NCBI RefSeq assembly: GCF_020524495.1
Contig: NZ_JAIVLB010000022.1
Location: forward strand, 1 to 53,781
Reading direction: 5' to 3'
DNA from: Bacillus stratosphericus
Lineage (GTDB): Bacteria > Bacillota > Bacilli > Bacillales > Bacillaceae
Length of the DNA stretch: 53,781 nt
Shown here: piece after piece, positions 1 through 9,242 of the stretch
Position numbering within the stretch: the stretch's first letter is position 1
Layout of the letters: each line of letters begins with the position of its first letter
Notes under the pieces: model-generated
What the model saw: the letters and a program-made list of their open reading frames with translations, nothing else
Databases searched by the model: none
What the model was told of the DNA's origin: nothing
Made by a program: the position numbers and the translations under genes

Positions 1-922
1 AACGGTGGTTAGGCAAATCTTTTGATCCTGCAATTGCGTAAAATGTTCCTTGTCCTAGACCGTTATTGATAACAGTATCTAAAATACTGACAGATGTGTC
101 TTTAATAGAGATTAAAGGCGCACCGTCATCCGCCGTAATCTTACGTTGTTGAAAATTCTCTACATTATCCTGCATAGTTTGAAGCGCTACATCTACTTTC
201 TGCTGCGCCCCCGAAGTCGTTTCCTTCGAGTTCCAAGTAGCCCGCTCTTCGTTAGTGACGTGCTTTATAGCATCGTTAGCATGGGCGGTTACTTTTGCTT
301 GCGCACCTGCTGTCGTCTCTTTGGCGTCCCATTCCGCTTTCTTCTGCGTAGTGACGTGCACGTCGGCATTATTAGCATGAGCATCTACCTTCGCCTGCGC
401 CCCTGCCTTTGTTTCCACGTTATCTAAAACTTCGAATTTCTCTTCGATTTCCGCAACGGTTGCTACTACGTCATCATAAAGATCGTTGATTTGCTCGCGT
501 AAGGCTTCAAAATCGTCAATATAATATTCCGCAACTGGTGCGATATTCTGGTCGATGAGCGACCGGTCGACGCTAAAGCCGAATTTATGAATCGAAAGCG
601 CTTGGCCGTTCGTGTAATAAAGAAGCAGCTCGGCTTTTACTGCGCCGTAATGACGAATTTCATCTGCGCTCAATACGTATTCTGCAAGCCCCTCCGGTTT
701 ATTCACTAACGTAATCGCACGCACAAAACGGCTACCATCCGCCATCGCAAGCACTAACTTACCAACGACGGCCGACAACGGTAACGGAACGCCATCTTTC
801 GTGAGTTTAAAGGATAGGCGCGCCGTATTTATATCTTGCGTGCTGAATTGTATGGCGGCATTGACAGGCCGCTTTGTTTGCGCATTGACGTCGAAAGACA
901 AAGCGCCATCTTTTGCTAACAT
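1..922 (-). CDS. BppU-type baseplate upper protein (3' end beyond window)
   Basis: The reading frame is open from an ATG at 922 to the window edge, giving at least 307 residues; the C-terminus is missing. The start is chosen because GGGAGG sits 7 nt upstream; another ATG four bases upstream is in a different frame. The N-terminal ~130 residues (beginning MLAKDGALSFDVNAQ) resemble the N-terminal domain of phage BppU-like baseplate proteins, which attach receptor-binding or fibre modules to the tail tip. Residues ~170-250 are tandem 32-residue repeats with HVT...W..K cores, as seen in fibre and neck regions. It is the last tail gene visible and follows the beta-helix spike gene. The family call is by similarity of pattern; receptor specificity cannot be read from the sequence. 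Confidence 0.72.
   Translation of the reverse strand, partial: MLAKDGALSFDVNAQTKRPVNAAIQFSTQDINTARLSFKLTKDGVPLPLSAVVGKLVLAMADGSRFVRAITLVNKPEGLAEYVLSADEIRHYGAVKAELLLYYTNGQALSIHKFGFSVDRSLIDQNIAPVAEYYIDDFEALREQINDLYDDVVATVAEIEEKFEVLDNVETKAGAQAKVDAHANNADVHVTTQKKAEWDAKETTAGAQAKVTAHANDAIKHVTNEERATWNSKETTSGAQQKVDVALQTMQDNVENFQQRKITADDGAPLISIKDTSVSILDTVINNGLGQGTFYAIAGSKDLPNHR
224..415 (-). repeat. Two 96-bp in-frame tandem repeats in the baseplate protein
   Basis: Two consecutive 32-codon units (415-320 and 319-224) encode similar segments that start ET(K/T)AGAQAKV and end HVT...W(D/N)(A/S)K. A third, partial unit begins at 223 (ETTSGAQQKV). The units are diverged at DNA level, so this is a structural fibre or neck repeat rather than a recent duplication. 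Confidence 0.75.
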
Positions 923-936
923 CCATTTTCCTCCCT

Positions 937-2817
937 TTAAATAACGTTCTCGGTCGAATTGATCGGGTCTATACTATTATCGTTATAGCTGTCGTCAAAG
1001 CCCGCACCCTTTACATAGTTTCCATACGACGAAATTTGCGAGCACTTATTCGTCAGATAAATGCCGTGCCGCATTCCTAGACCGGTGACGTCGTTAAATG
1101 CGCACATAGAGCGCGCGACGCCGGATAAGAAAATGATCCCGTCATAACCGTCGCTCTTCGTCGCCCTCGTTCCAACGTCTACAAGCACATTAAAAAAGAC
1201 GCGAACTCTTCGCGATGCTCCTGATACGGAGATTCCGGAAAAGCCTACGTCCTTTAAAATGTTATTTGCGACAGTGACGTTATTACAGCTACCTTCTTCG
1301 ATACGGATTCCGTTTCCTTTAACGCCGCGCAACGTATTAGCTGTGGCAGAACCGTAAGTGCTTCGTGTGATTAAAATTCCGTGGTGGCCTACGTTGTCGA
1401 CTACGTTATTTGCGATCGTATAGTTATACACGTCTGAGACTTGAATACCGTGACGTTTAACAACGCCGTCAATTACGTTTCCTGAGATAACAACATCGTC
1501 AATCGTTTGATAATCTTTTCGCCCGTACACTTGAATTGCGTGATTCTTCGTGATGTTCGTGATCGTATTCTCGGTAATTACGTGATGCTTTGTTTTATTT
1601 ACGCGTCCAGTCGTATTTCCGCTGGCATCCTGCGTGTATTGCGCCGTGACTTTCGGCAGTAGAATACGGATGCCTGATGCGCAGTTGTTTAGTTTGTTTC
1701 CGCTGATGCGCGTATCGTACCATTTGTTCCCGCTGATCGCGTACTCAGTCGTGTCCTCGATGACGTTATCTAAAATACGGATGACCGAATACCACACGCC
1801 GTCCGTACTTGTATGAGAATCGACCGCACGTGCCCAACCGCCCAGCTTGCTTGATCGTCCGAAATAATTGCCGCGGATAATGATGTTCCGTGTTACGGTT
1901 TGATCGTAAGATCCGAATGCGCCGAAGTTTGCTGAAGATCGCATTAGGTCGAGTTGAATCGCCGCCGAAAACCAACGGTCACCTACGTAGTCAGCGTACC
2001 CCTTAAACTTTACATTCTCGATTAGTACGTTTTGGTTGCCGGCACAGTCAAATGCGTGACCACCTGCGACATCAAGTACGGTAATATCTCGGATGATAAT
2101 TCCGTCAGCATGCGCAAACCCGAGTACGGAACACTGCTGTTTGATTACAGCGCCGTTACTGTCGAATGTACCTCCGCCCTCAATTACGATGTTTCCGTGA
2201 CCGTTATAACTGCTGAAATTATCCATTTCATGTCCGTTAACTAGCATCGACCCGACGAAGTTTCGCTTGATAACTGCGCCACCTTGAACGATCAGCCGCG
2301 TGTTTCTGAAAATCCGTAGCGTACGAGTTTGCGTGTAGTTTCCAGGCGGAACCACAAGCGTAATAGGCATAGACTTAGATAGGTCCAGCGCCGCCTGCAT
2401 CGCATCGTCAAAGTTTCCGTATTTCTCTAAGTACGGACGCAACGATACAAATACGGCCATGTCTTCGATCTTCCTCGTTAACTTGGCGAAGTCATAGTCG
2501 AAGCGATCTTTCGCGGTCAGATGCGTAGATGCGTCAAGCGCTACCCGCAGATCCACGACTTCTTTGACGTCATCGCCGTCGTGGTTGACCACGAGATTTG
2601 CAAAACGCGCTTGTAAATTATCGAAACGGTTAGCCGCAGTAAATGGTCCGTGCTGAATTTGATCGGACTTGTGTGCGGGCGATGCGTTTTTATGGGCGTT
2701 TAGCTCGGCGGTCGCTTTCGTAAAACCCTGCTCGATGTTGTCGAAGTTATCGTTTAAGTTGTTTCGAGCAATACGATCCCACGCAGCCGCTATCCGCTTT
2801 AAAAATACGTTAGCCAT
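937..2817 (-). CDS. Right-handed beta-helix tail spike protein
   Basis: This 626-aa protein has a short N-terminal phage-tail segment (residues 1-130, with D...F.....F...NLVV pattern) followed by a long run of about 22-residue rungs rich in N, V, I and G, such as NVLIENVKFKG, NIIIRGNYFG and NVTVANNILKDVG. That pattern is typical of right-handed parallel beta-helices (pectate-lyase or GH28-like fold). Such proteins form trimeric spikes that bind or degrade host surface polysaccharide. A segment around residues 157-163 (LVVPPGNY) resembles the start of pectate-lyase-like domains. I cannot identify catalytic residues with confidence, so enzyme activity is inferred. It lies between the tail endopeptidase-like gene and the BppU-type gene. 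Confidence 0.8.
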   Translation of the reverse strand: MANVFLKRIAAAWDRIARNNLNDNFDNIEQGFTKATAELNAHKNASPAHKSDQIQHGPFTAANRFDNLQARFANLVVNHDGDDVKEVVDLRVALDASTHLTAKDRFDYDFAKLTRKIEDMAVFVSLRPYLEKYGNFDDAMQAALDLSKSMPITLVVPPGNYTQTRTLRIFRNTRLIVQGGAVIKRNFVGSMLVNGHEMDNFSSYNGHGNIVIEGGGTFDSNGAVIKQQCSVLGFAHADGIIIRDITVLDVAGGHAFDCAGNQNVLIENVKFKGYADYVGDRWFSAAIQLDLMRSSANFGAFGSYDQTVTRNIIIRGNYFGRSSKLGGWARAVDSHTSTDGVWYSVIRILDNVIEDTTEYAISGNKWYDTRISGNKLNNCASGIRILLPKVTAQYTQDASGNTTGRVNKTKHHVITENTITNITKNHAIQVYGRKDYQTIDDVVISGNVIDGVVKRHGIQVSDVYNYTIANNVVDNVGHHGILITRSTYGSATANTLRGVKGNGIRIEEGSCNNVTVANNILKDVGFSGISVSGASRRVRVFFNVLVDVGTRATKSDGYDGIIFLSGVARSMCAFNDVTGLGMRHGIYLTNKCSQISSYGNYVKGAGFDDSYNDNSIDPINSTENVI

Positions 2818-2829
2818 TTAGTGCCTCCT

Positions 2830-4221
2830 TTATTTTGATTCTAGCGCGGCCACTCGCGCAGTCAGCGCCGCTATATCCGATGCGAGCTTATTTAGGTCAA
2901 CGTTTGGGCCGGAAGAACTGACGCTGACTTTCGATATTTTTACATAGTCAGTCGACGACATCAGGCCGGCTTTTGATGAGCTCGCCATATCTACTTGCGG
3001 CTTACCGTCCGGCCCAACTACGATACTTTGGAGCTTCTGAAAACCGTTCGACGTCATTAGCCCGTCTGAAACCGCCGTAGCTGGCCCGTATTTCGGTATA
3101 GTTGTCGGATCATAACCATCATCAAAACTCGCATCACTACCGATACGTATCCCCGACCCTATCGAGCTTCCTTTGACTTTACCGGCTGCGTCAAATAACT
3201 TCGATACGCGTTTTTCTGTCTTCCGGAAGTTCTTCATGTCCGTTTTAATATCGCGTTTAAGTTTTCCGAACGTATAAACCGGTGATTTATTCGGGTCTGA
3301 ATAACGCTCAACGCCGACAACCTTAATTCGCTTGTTGATTCCGAACGGATCGATCATGCACCATACGTAATCACCTTTTCGTATGTCTTGTACGCCGAAG
3401 TATCTTAGCTCCGTATAAGTCAGCGTCAAGGATAACTCGATCGTGTCCGTCAGTTCTTCTTGCAACCGAAGTTCTAATTCGTCGGCGTTCTTATCGGTGT
3501 AAGCATCGTCGCGGATGGGTGCTGCGTGTTTGATGCCGTAGATTTCCGCTAGCGGACTCGTGTATTCAAGCTCGACTGCATATGCCTTCGTTTTGTCGTT
3601 CTGCTTACCGTAGCCGCGAATGTAGGTTTTTAAAGAACTCGTATCGACTTCCGCTTGTTCGTCGCGTGAATTAAATTTGTGTCGTATCTGATAATCGGTA
3701 TCACGTCCGAGTTCTTTGGCGATAACTACCTTCTTTCCGGAAAACGCATATTCTGCTTTATATTTATCGAGAATATCCCGTAATAAATCGTTAGAAAATC
3801 CGTCGCCAAAATCTTCGAGTTCAAACGTCGCCCCTAGCCCTTCCGGAGAAATATCGTAAGAATAACCGGACCCTTCAAGCGCAATCGCAACCATGTCATC
3901 GATGGTCATCTTCTTTTTCTTGCCGGACTTGCTATAGACGTAGTTGTCGGCTAGATCGATCAATGGTTTATAAATCGCAGTAGCCGATACCTTGACAGTA
4001 CCTACTGCGGTGACCGGGTTAGTTTTTTTGATAACGTACTCTTCTCCGTCGCAAACAAAGGTATTCTCGTTCTCAATCAGCCCGAAAGAATGATCGTTTC
4101 TTCTCGTTCTGCTTACCGTCACATCAAGCGATTTCTCATTCTCGGCCGTCTCACGCACCGTACAATCGTAGTCAGTAAGCGACTCGACTTCGCCTCTTAC
4201 CGTTTTTATAAGTAGCTCCAT
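2830..4221 (-). CDS. Tail endopeptidase/Tal-like tail tip protein
   Basis: This is a 463-aa protein of the prophage tail endopeptidase (Tal, Gp18-like) type, which normally forms the tip of the tail below the distal tail ring. Residues 1-330 contain the expected features: an early beta-rich segment, 'NSRDEQAEVDTSSLKTYIRG', and a late 'YFGVQDIRKGDYVWCMIDPF' motif typical of this family. The C-terminal ~130 residues include a basic, possibly coiled stretch and a final heptad-like segment (LASDIAALTARVAALESK), suited to trimerisation. Gene order (tape measure, Dit, Tal, fibres) supports the role. No separate hydrolase domain was seen here; the wall-degrading domain is on the neighbouring Dit protein instead. 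Confidence 0.8.
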   Translation of the reverse strand: MELLIKTVRGEVESLTDYDCTVRETAENEKSLDVTVSRTRRNDHSFGLIENENTFVCDGEEYVIKKTNPVTAVGTVKVSATAIYKPLIDLADNYVYSKSGKKKKMTIDDMVAIALEGSGYSYDISPEGLGATFELEDFGDGFSNDLLRDILDKYKAEYAFSGKKVVIAKELGRDTDYQIRHKFNSRDEQAEVDTSSLKTYIRGYGKQNDKTKAYAVELEYTSPLAEIYGIKHAAPIRDDAYTDKNADELELRLQEELTDTIELSLTLTYTELRYFGVQDIRKGDYVWCMIDPFGINKRIKVVGVERYSDPNKSPVYTFGKLKRDIKTDMKNFRKTEKRVSKLFDAAGKVKGSSIGSGIRIGSDASFDDGYDPTTIPKYGPATAVSDGLMTSNGFQKLQSIVVGPDGKPQVDMASSSKAGLMSSTDYVKISKVSVSSSGPNVDLNKLASDIAALTARVAALESK

Positions 4222-4232
4222 CGCGTCACCTC

Positions 4233-5660
4233 CTAGAAATAATAGAAACGGAAATCGAATTTGATTACGAAAGATCCGCTAGTTCCCGACAACACAAAAT
4301 CATTCCACCCCGGCTCTAGGCGAATCGTATGCCGGTTTGTATCTCCGAAAATACTAACTCCGTCTTTTCGAGCCTTAACACCGTCCAATGTAATTGTCTC
4401 TTTAGACGTCGTATCTCCGGTATATTGCCACGCATCGCCGGTCGTTTTGTTCGTGATCTTTAATTTAGAGGAAGCCCCTTTATACGAAATGACGAACGGA
4501 AGTTCCAACGGATCAATACGAATAGCCCCCGCATTGTAAATACGGAAGCTCTTTGACGTATGTTTATAGACCGGAATAGTATCTTCTAGGTTTTGGCCGA
4601 ACTGCCAAAGACTTGCGTCAAAGGTAAACGGATCCTGCGTCGTTCCGACGGATTCGCAATAAGGAGAGGCGCTTTCGAACGTTAGAGTAAAGTCGGCTAC
4701 GCTTCCGCTTCTTTCCGGGTCAAAACTATCGCTTAATTCAACTCGCCATCGTTTCTTCGGGCTTCCCTCCGAAATTAGATAAAACACGTCATCCTTGTAA
4801 AGTGCGTTATAAATTTCGTCGCGTAGTAAATAGAAGTCGGCTGCATCTTCGGCGTACATCGTGCATTCGGCCGTTATTCGACGATTCCCGAAGTCCTTGC
4901 CTGTGCGATAAGAGCCGTTCTTGCCCGGTATATATTCATAGGCGATATTCGGAGAAGGTGCGGATACTACTAAACTGCGCACCAATACCGATAGATCCCT
5001 CGCCATATCAATTAACGTTCCATTTCGATATTGAATACGGAAGTTTGCATCCGAACGCGGAATCGCTGAAGATCGTCCGAAGACAATATCCGGCGAGAAT
5101 GCATCTTCGTTGAAGTTTTCGTCGATATCAACAACAGACGGCTCTGGTTTCGGTTGCGCTGGCTTGTCAACGTCGGTACTCGTATCCGTTGTCTTCTTCG
5201 TATCATACTTCGTCAGGTTATGTGTCGCAATGATGTTGTTTAGTTTCGTCGTGTACGCTGGGTCCGTTGCGTATCCAGCACTTACGAGCGCCTTCGTTGC
5301 TTTTCGATAGTTCGTTTGTCCGACGACCGCTTTATAGTGATTCGGATCCCAGCTCGTTCCGTTAATGTATAACTTCGCGAGATCCTGCATTGATTCGTAC
5401 CATGACGGATACTTACGAAAGTCAGCGTACACTTGAACATTCCGCCCGTTATATACTTCCCACGTCAACATACGAATAGAAGCGCCTTTATATGATCCTT
5501 TGACGCCGAACAAGTTCTTACCTTTCGTAGCCAAGCCCGAATTACCATAACCGGATTCTAAACACCCTTGCGCAATTACTAGCGATGCAAGTATGTTGTA
5601 ATTCCGGTATATTTTCTGTGCGTCCGGCGCTATTGCTTTGATAAAGCTAGCGTTGCTCAA
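4233..5660 (-). CDS. Glucosaminidase-distal tail protein (Dit) fusion
   Basis: The 475-aa product contains two recognisable parts. Residues ~1-150 are a GH73-type endo-beta-N-acetylglucosaminidase domain: AQGCLESGYGNS carries the expected catalytic Glu at residue 35, followed by NLFGVKG and the typical late Y...Y...L..II segment. A linker rich in T, D and P (TSTDVDKPAQPKPEPS) joins it to residues ~180-475, which look like a siphovirus distal tail protein, the hexameric ring connecting tube to tip. It sits directly downstream of the tape measure gene, the usual Dit position. The fusion would place six wall hydrolase domains on the tail ring; Dit proteins normally lack this domain. Both halves are in one uninterrupted frame. 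Confidence 0.82.
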   Translation of the reverse strand: MSNASFIKAIAPDAQKIYRNYNILASLVIAQGCLESGYGNSGLATKGKNLFGVKGSYKGASIRMLTWEVYNGRNVQVYADFRKYPSWYESMQDLAKLYINGTSWDPNHYKAVVGQTNYRKATKALVSAGYATDPAYTTKLNNIIATHNLTKYDTKKTTDTSTDVDKPAQPKPEPSVVDIDENFNEDAFSPDIVFGRSSAIPRSDANFRIQYRNGTLIDMARDLSVLVRSLVVSAPSPNIAYEYIPGKNGSYRTGKDFGNRRITAECTMYAEDAADFYLLRDEIYNALYKDDVFYLISEGSPKKRWRVELSDSFDPERSGSVADFTLTFESASPYCESVGTTQDPFTFDASLWQFGQNLEDTIPVYKHTSKSFRIYNAGAIRIDPLELPFVISYKGASSKLKITNKTTGDAWQYTGDTTSKETITLDGVKARKDGVSIFGDTNRHTIRLEPGWNDFVLSGTSGSFVIKFDFRFYYF

Positions 5661-5675
5661 CCGCTCACCTCCTCT

Positions 5676-8465
5676 CTAATAACTGCTTCGATCTATTCCG
5701 TCCATCTGACGTCTACTTACGTGCGGTTCAATGATGCGACCGACCACTTCCGCTTCCATGATTACGGCGCTGTCTCCTTTTGCTTTAAGCGTAGCATCCA
5801 TCGATTTTAATAGGCGTGTTACTTCGGAAGAAGCAAACGGCGTACCATTACCGATATTGGCCGTATGGCCTGCATCTAACATCCGGAATAAATTCGCTTG
5901 CTGCGCTTCCGTCAAGACCATCTCGTTTCTTAGCGCGCGGATATCGACTTCATGGCTCATCGGACGATCAATAAACTTCGACGCCATGCCGCCTGAATGT
6001 AGCTTGCCGGCTGGTTTACCGACGATGCCTCCGACATGGTAAGTCCCTTCGTTTCCGCGCCCACGGCTGACGGCTCGTTCCGTTTTACGTGTAACGTCCG
6101 TCGTGATAACCGTGATACGCTTACTAAGATCCTTGCTAAGTTCCGCATTCATAGTCGAGGCTTGACCGGTAATTTCGATGACTTTGTTTTTTGTCTGCTC
6201 TAATTGCGAGATTTGCTTGTTTATTGCGGCGAGTGATTCGCGGTATTTCTGCGTATTCTTTTCCGCTTCAGATGTGTTGTTGATTAGGTTGGAACGCGTA
6301 TCTTTTAGTTTTATAATCTCTCGATCAAGTACGGCGACTCCTTGACCTTTCTTCGCGTTGAGTCCGACTTGACTCAACGCTATATTGATTAACTTCTGAT
6401 TAACCTGATCGAGCTTCCCGATTTCCTTTTGTACCTCCGCAAGATTAGCTTTTTTGCTCTGAAGAAGTTCTGTACTTTTTATTAACTCGTTACGCATCTG
6501 TTCAAGTCGATGCTTCTCTGTGTCGAGGGCGACCTTGTGAGATTGGGCTGCCGCTTTATCACCGCGTTCTTTTGCGTCTGCGATGCGTTTTTCGATACCT
6601 TCCACATCCTTAAGTTGATCCGCTACAGCTTTTTCTTTGGAAACCCGTTGTTCTTTAATTCCGTTGATCTCTTTCTCTAATTGTGCTTTTTTTGCTAAGT
6701 TGCCTTCCATATTCCGCTCGGCGATTGTCTGCTGTTTTTCGAGTTCCAAACGCAGCTCTTCGTATTTCTCCTCACTAAGCCGTTTCATCGCCTCGGTATT
6801 CTTTGCGATCGCATTACCCTGCGCCGAGAAAGCCGCTTCTGTTTCCGGCGACTTCTTGATGATTTGATCATTCAGCCGCAGAAACTCGTCGAATTCCTTA
6901 TTCGTTAGTCCGGACTTCTTCCGCAATTCATCTTGTTCCGCGTTTAACCGCTTAATCGCCGCCGAATCTTTCTCGTTAGCCAGCGCGTCCTTGTTGTCTA
7001 AATAGCGCAGTAATTCGTCATTCGTTAGCTTCATCTTCGCCTGCAAGCCGTCGTATTCTTTGATCGTTTTGTTGATCCCGTCGACTTCCTTTTGCTTTGC
7101 GTTGGCCGCTTCTAAGCTGACGGTGTTTAGCGCTTTATAGCCCGCGGAAACCCCGACTAACAATCCGCCGAGTACCGAAAGGCCCGTTATGATCCAGCCG
7201 GCCGGTCCCATCGCAGCGAATAAGCCACGCAATGCAAAGCCGAGCTTGACAGCCGAAGCCGCCGTAAGCGCAATAGCCGCCGAAGTTCCCGCCATTGCAA
7301 GTCCCGTCGCCGTTACGCTCGGGTTGATCTGACTGAATAAGCCGACTAGCTTCGTACCTTGATCGACAATTGACCGTATGTGCGGCAAGAACTCATTTCC
7401 GATCTTGATTCCGAGGCCACTGAGTGCCGACGTAAATTTGTCGAAAGATCCGTATAGGTTATCCATCTGCTTCTTTGCTACGCTTTCAGCCGTTCCGGCG
7501 GAGTTCTCCAACGTCTTCGTGTACGATTTAAGTGCGCCCTCGCCTTCGGACAACAACGCTACAAAACCCGAAGCCGCCTCCGTGCCTACCACGCTTGCGA
7601 TAGCCGCCGTCTTTTCAGCTTCGCCTAGATCGCCAAACTTTTCGTTTAGATGTCCGATTATCTCCGGCAGTGGCTTCATTTTTCCCTCCGCCGTCTCGAC
7701 TTCGATGCCATACCGTTGCATGACTTTAGCTGCGCGGCCTACCGGATTGGCAAGACGTAGCAAGCCCGCCCTTAGAGCCGTACCAGCCATCGAGCCTTGA
7801 ATACCCGCGTCCGACATTTTCCCAACCGCCGCAGCCGTCTCTTCAAATGTAAAACCGAGAGACTTTGCGACTGGGGCAACGTATTTCATCGCGTCTCCTA
7901 GTTGTGGTAAGTCGGTGTTTGCCGTGTTCATCGTTTTGACAAGTACGTCTACCGCATGCGTTGACTCCGTCGCCTCGATGCCGAAACCGGTCATAATGTT
8001 AGATACAATATCCGCCGACGTCCCCATATCAACCGCCGCTGCCGACGCAAGGTTGAGGACGGCCGGAAGCGAGCCTATCTGTTCTTTAACGCTAAAGCCC
8101 GCCATAGATAAGTATTGGAGGCCCTCCGCCGCCTCGGTCGCCGTAAACTTCGTCGATTCTCCGAGATCCATTGCGATTTTCTTTAAATCCTCAAAATCCT
8201 GTCCGGTCGCACCTGATATAGCACCGACCTTAGACATCGCCTGCTCGAAGTCGGCTGCGGTTTTTACCGATACGCCAATTCCGGCAACGACCGCGCCGCC
8301 TACCGCTAAGGCCGCCGTTTGTACGAGACTCATCTGCTTGCTTAGCGACTTAGCCGAACTGCCCATCTGACGCATTTGTCCTTCTGCCCGAGAGACTCCG
8401 GCGCTGAATTGCGATGAATCAAGTTCAAGACGGGCGACGATTTCGCCTACTGAAGTTCCCGCCAT
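5676..8465 (-). CDS. Tail tape measure protein
   Basis: This is the longest gene in the tail module (929 aa) and it follows the chaperone frameshift pair, as expected. Residues ~60-370 match the TP901-type tape measure core (AADFEQAMSKVGAISGAT, GSMAGTALRAGLLRLANP, SVVGTEAASGFVALL). Hydrophobic segments near residues 48-68 and 410-445 could insert in the host membrane at injection. Residues ~470-800 are highly charged and strongly predicted by eye to be coiled coil. The protein sets tail length and is ejected ahead of the DNA. With about 0.15 nm per residue (family rule) the tail would be roughly 140 nm; this is an inference. No peptidase or lysozyme insertion was seen. Confidence 0.92.
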   Translation of the reverse strand: MAGTSVGEIVARLELDSSQFSAGVSRAEGQMRQMGSSAKSLSKQMSLVQTAALAVGGAVVAGIGVSVKTAADFEQAMSKVGAISGATGQDFEDLKKIAMDLGESTKFTATEAAEGLQYLSMAGFSVKEQIGSLPAVLNLASAAAVDMGTSADIVSNIMTGFGIEATESTHAVDVLVKTMNTANTDLPQLGDAMKYVAPVAKSLGFTFEETAAAVGKMSDAGIQGSMAGTALRAGLLRLANPVGRAAKVMQRYGIEVETAEGKMKPLPEIIGHLNEKFGDLGEAEKTAAIASVVGTEAASGFVALLSEGEGALKSYTKTLENSAGTAESVAKKQMDNLYGSFDKFTSALSGLGIKIGNEFLPHIRSIVDQGTKLVGLFSQINPSVTATGLAMAGTSAAIALTAASAVKLGFALRGLFAAMGPAGWIITGLSVLGGLLVGVSAGYKALNTVSLEAANAKQKEVDGINKTIKEYDGLQAKMKLTNDELLRYLDNKDALANEKDSAAIKRLNAEQDELRKKSGLTNKEFDEFLRLNDQIIKKSPETEAAFSAQGNAIAKNTEAMKRLSEEKYEELRLELEKQQTIAERNMEGNLAKKAQLEKEINGIKEQRVSKEKAVADQLKDVEGIEKRIADAKERGDKAAAQSHKVALDTEKHRLEQMRNELIKSTELLQSKKANLAEVQKEIGKLDQVNQKLINIALSQVGLNAKKGQGVAVLDREIIKLKDTRSNLINNTSEAEKNTQKYRESLAAINKQISQLEQTKNKVIEITGQASTMNAELSKDLSKRITVITTDVTRKTERAVSRGRGNEGTYHVGGIVGKPAGKLHSGGMASKFIDRPMSHEVDIRALRNEMVLTEAQQANLFRMLDAGHTANIGNGTPFASSEVTRLLKSMDATLKAKGDSAVIMEAEVVGRIIEPHVSRRQMDGIDRSSY

Positions 8466-8486
8466 TCGTTTCCCTCCTTTCCTCCG

Positions 8487-9187
8487 TTATTTAAAGAAGT
8501 TCCGCAATTGCTCGAACTTATCACGGTCAAAATCATCACGTTCTACATAGCCGGCTTGCTTGCGTAAGTCTTTTAATAACCGTTGATAGTCTTGATCTTC
8601 CATCGCGCGCCCCTCAGTTCCGACAAGCGTCGAAATCATAGAAAGCCGTTCAATTGCGTTAGACTTCGTTTTTGACCGCAAGAATTTCGGAATGTCGACC
8701 ATGTAATAATCGTTTTCTATTTGCCGCTGTGTGACGCCAAGCAAGATCGCCGCATCTATTAAGTAGCCATCGATTGTGTACTCGCCTTCATCCGCTTGCT
8801 TTATTCCGTTGGTGCTTTCGGAAGAAGGCTTTTCAGGTTTTTTACTACGGATTGCAGACGATTCTTCTCGACCACTGCGACTAAGAAATCGGTAATCTCA
8901 TCGGTTCCGGCGTTTTCGAGTACGTAGTCTTCTTCTAAGCCGGAAAGGACTGCGACAATCTTAGCGACTTCATCCATCGCCAACTTAGCCGCAGCAACTA
9001 ACGTGGAAGCAAAATCGTCCTGACCGGTCGTGCTTAAAACCGTAATAAATAAATGCGGCAGACGATCGACCACCTCGAATAGCGCCTTCCATTTGACTGG
9101 CGTTAGCTTCGGTACTTGAACCGTCTTGTCGCCGAGTGTAAGTTCGCTTGATACCTTTTTAGTGCCTCCGATACCAAATAAGCTCAT
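8487..9187 (-). CDS. Tail assembly chaperone GT, made by -1 frameshift
   Basis: The GT protein joins the upstream chaperone frame (9187 to 8837) to the downstream frame (to 8487) through a -1 shift at 8837-8843. After the shift the frame reads PEKPSSESTNG...ILLGVTQRQIEND and runs without a stop into the coding region that ends DKFEQLRNFFK, for a predicted product of about 233 aa. The downstream part has no convincing ribosome binding site of its own, which supports expression only by frameshift. GT-type proteins bind the tape measure protein and recruit tail tube subunits. The location between the major tail protein and tape measure genes is the canonical one. Confidence 0.82.
8801..9187 (-). 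CDS. Tail assembly chaperone G
   Basis: The 128-aa zero-frame product ends KSLLPKAPTE. The start at 9187 (MSLFGIGG) is chosen because AAAGGAGG lies 7 nt upstream; a longer frame from 9205 would begin inside that ribosome binding site. It has the acidic, alpha-helical character of Gram-positive phage tail chaperones and lies between the major tail protein and tape measure genes. Its last codons overlap the slippery sequence that gives the longer GT product. It is needed in excess during tail assembly and is absent from the virion in characterised phages. Confidence 0.8.
   Translation of the reverse strand: MSLFGIGGTKKVSSELTLGDKTVQVPKLTPVKWKALFEVVDRLPHLFITVLSTTGQDDFASTLVAAAKLAMDEVAKIVAVLSGLEEDYVLENAGTDEITDFLVAVVEKNRLQSVVKNLKSLLPKAPTE
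8837..8843 (-). other. -1 ribosomal frameshift slippery heptamer A AAA AAC
   Basis: On the minus strand the zero-frame codons read GTA AAA AAC, giving the classical X XXY YYZ heptamer A AAA AAC. A one-base backward slip enters an open frame that passes the zero-frame TAA and continues into the downstream chaperone frame. This matches the programmed frameshift of lambda G-GT and related tail chaperones. A stimulatory RNA structure was not worked out. Confidence 0.85.
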
Positions 9188-9205
9188 TGCGTAACCTCCT
9201 TTCAA

Positions 9206-9235
9206 AATAAAAAGACACCGCTGTTAAGCGATGCC
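9206..9235 (-). terminator. Rho-independent terminator after the major tail protein gene
   Basis: A 9-bp stem (9214-9222 with 9227-9235, two G-T pairs, TAAC loop on the minus strand) is followed on the minus strand by TTTTTATTTT. It lies just past the stop of the major tail protein gene and before the chaperone gene's ribosome binding site. It probably reduces transcription into the chaperone and tape measure genes relative to the major tail protein. Confidence 0.75.
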
Positions 9236-9242
9236 TTCCGTT

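Noticed and set aside
146..427. 93-codon plus-strand frame at the window start
   Set aside because: Antisense to the BppU-type gene and driven by its repeats; no ribosome binding site.
7378..8370. Long plus-strand open frames (140 and 151 codons) opposite the tape measure gene
   Set aside because: They mirror the codon pattern of the tape measure gene, lack ribosome binding sites and have serine/alanine/proline-rich composition typical of antisense frames.
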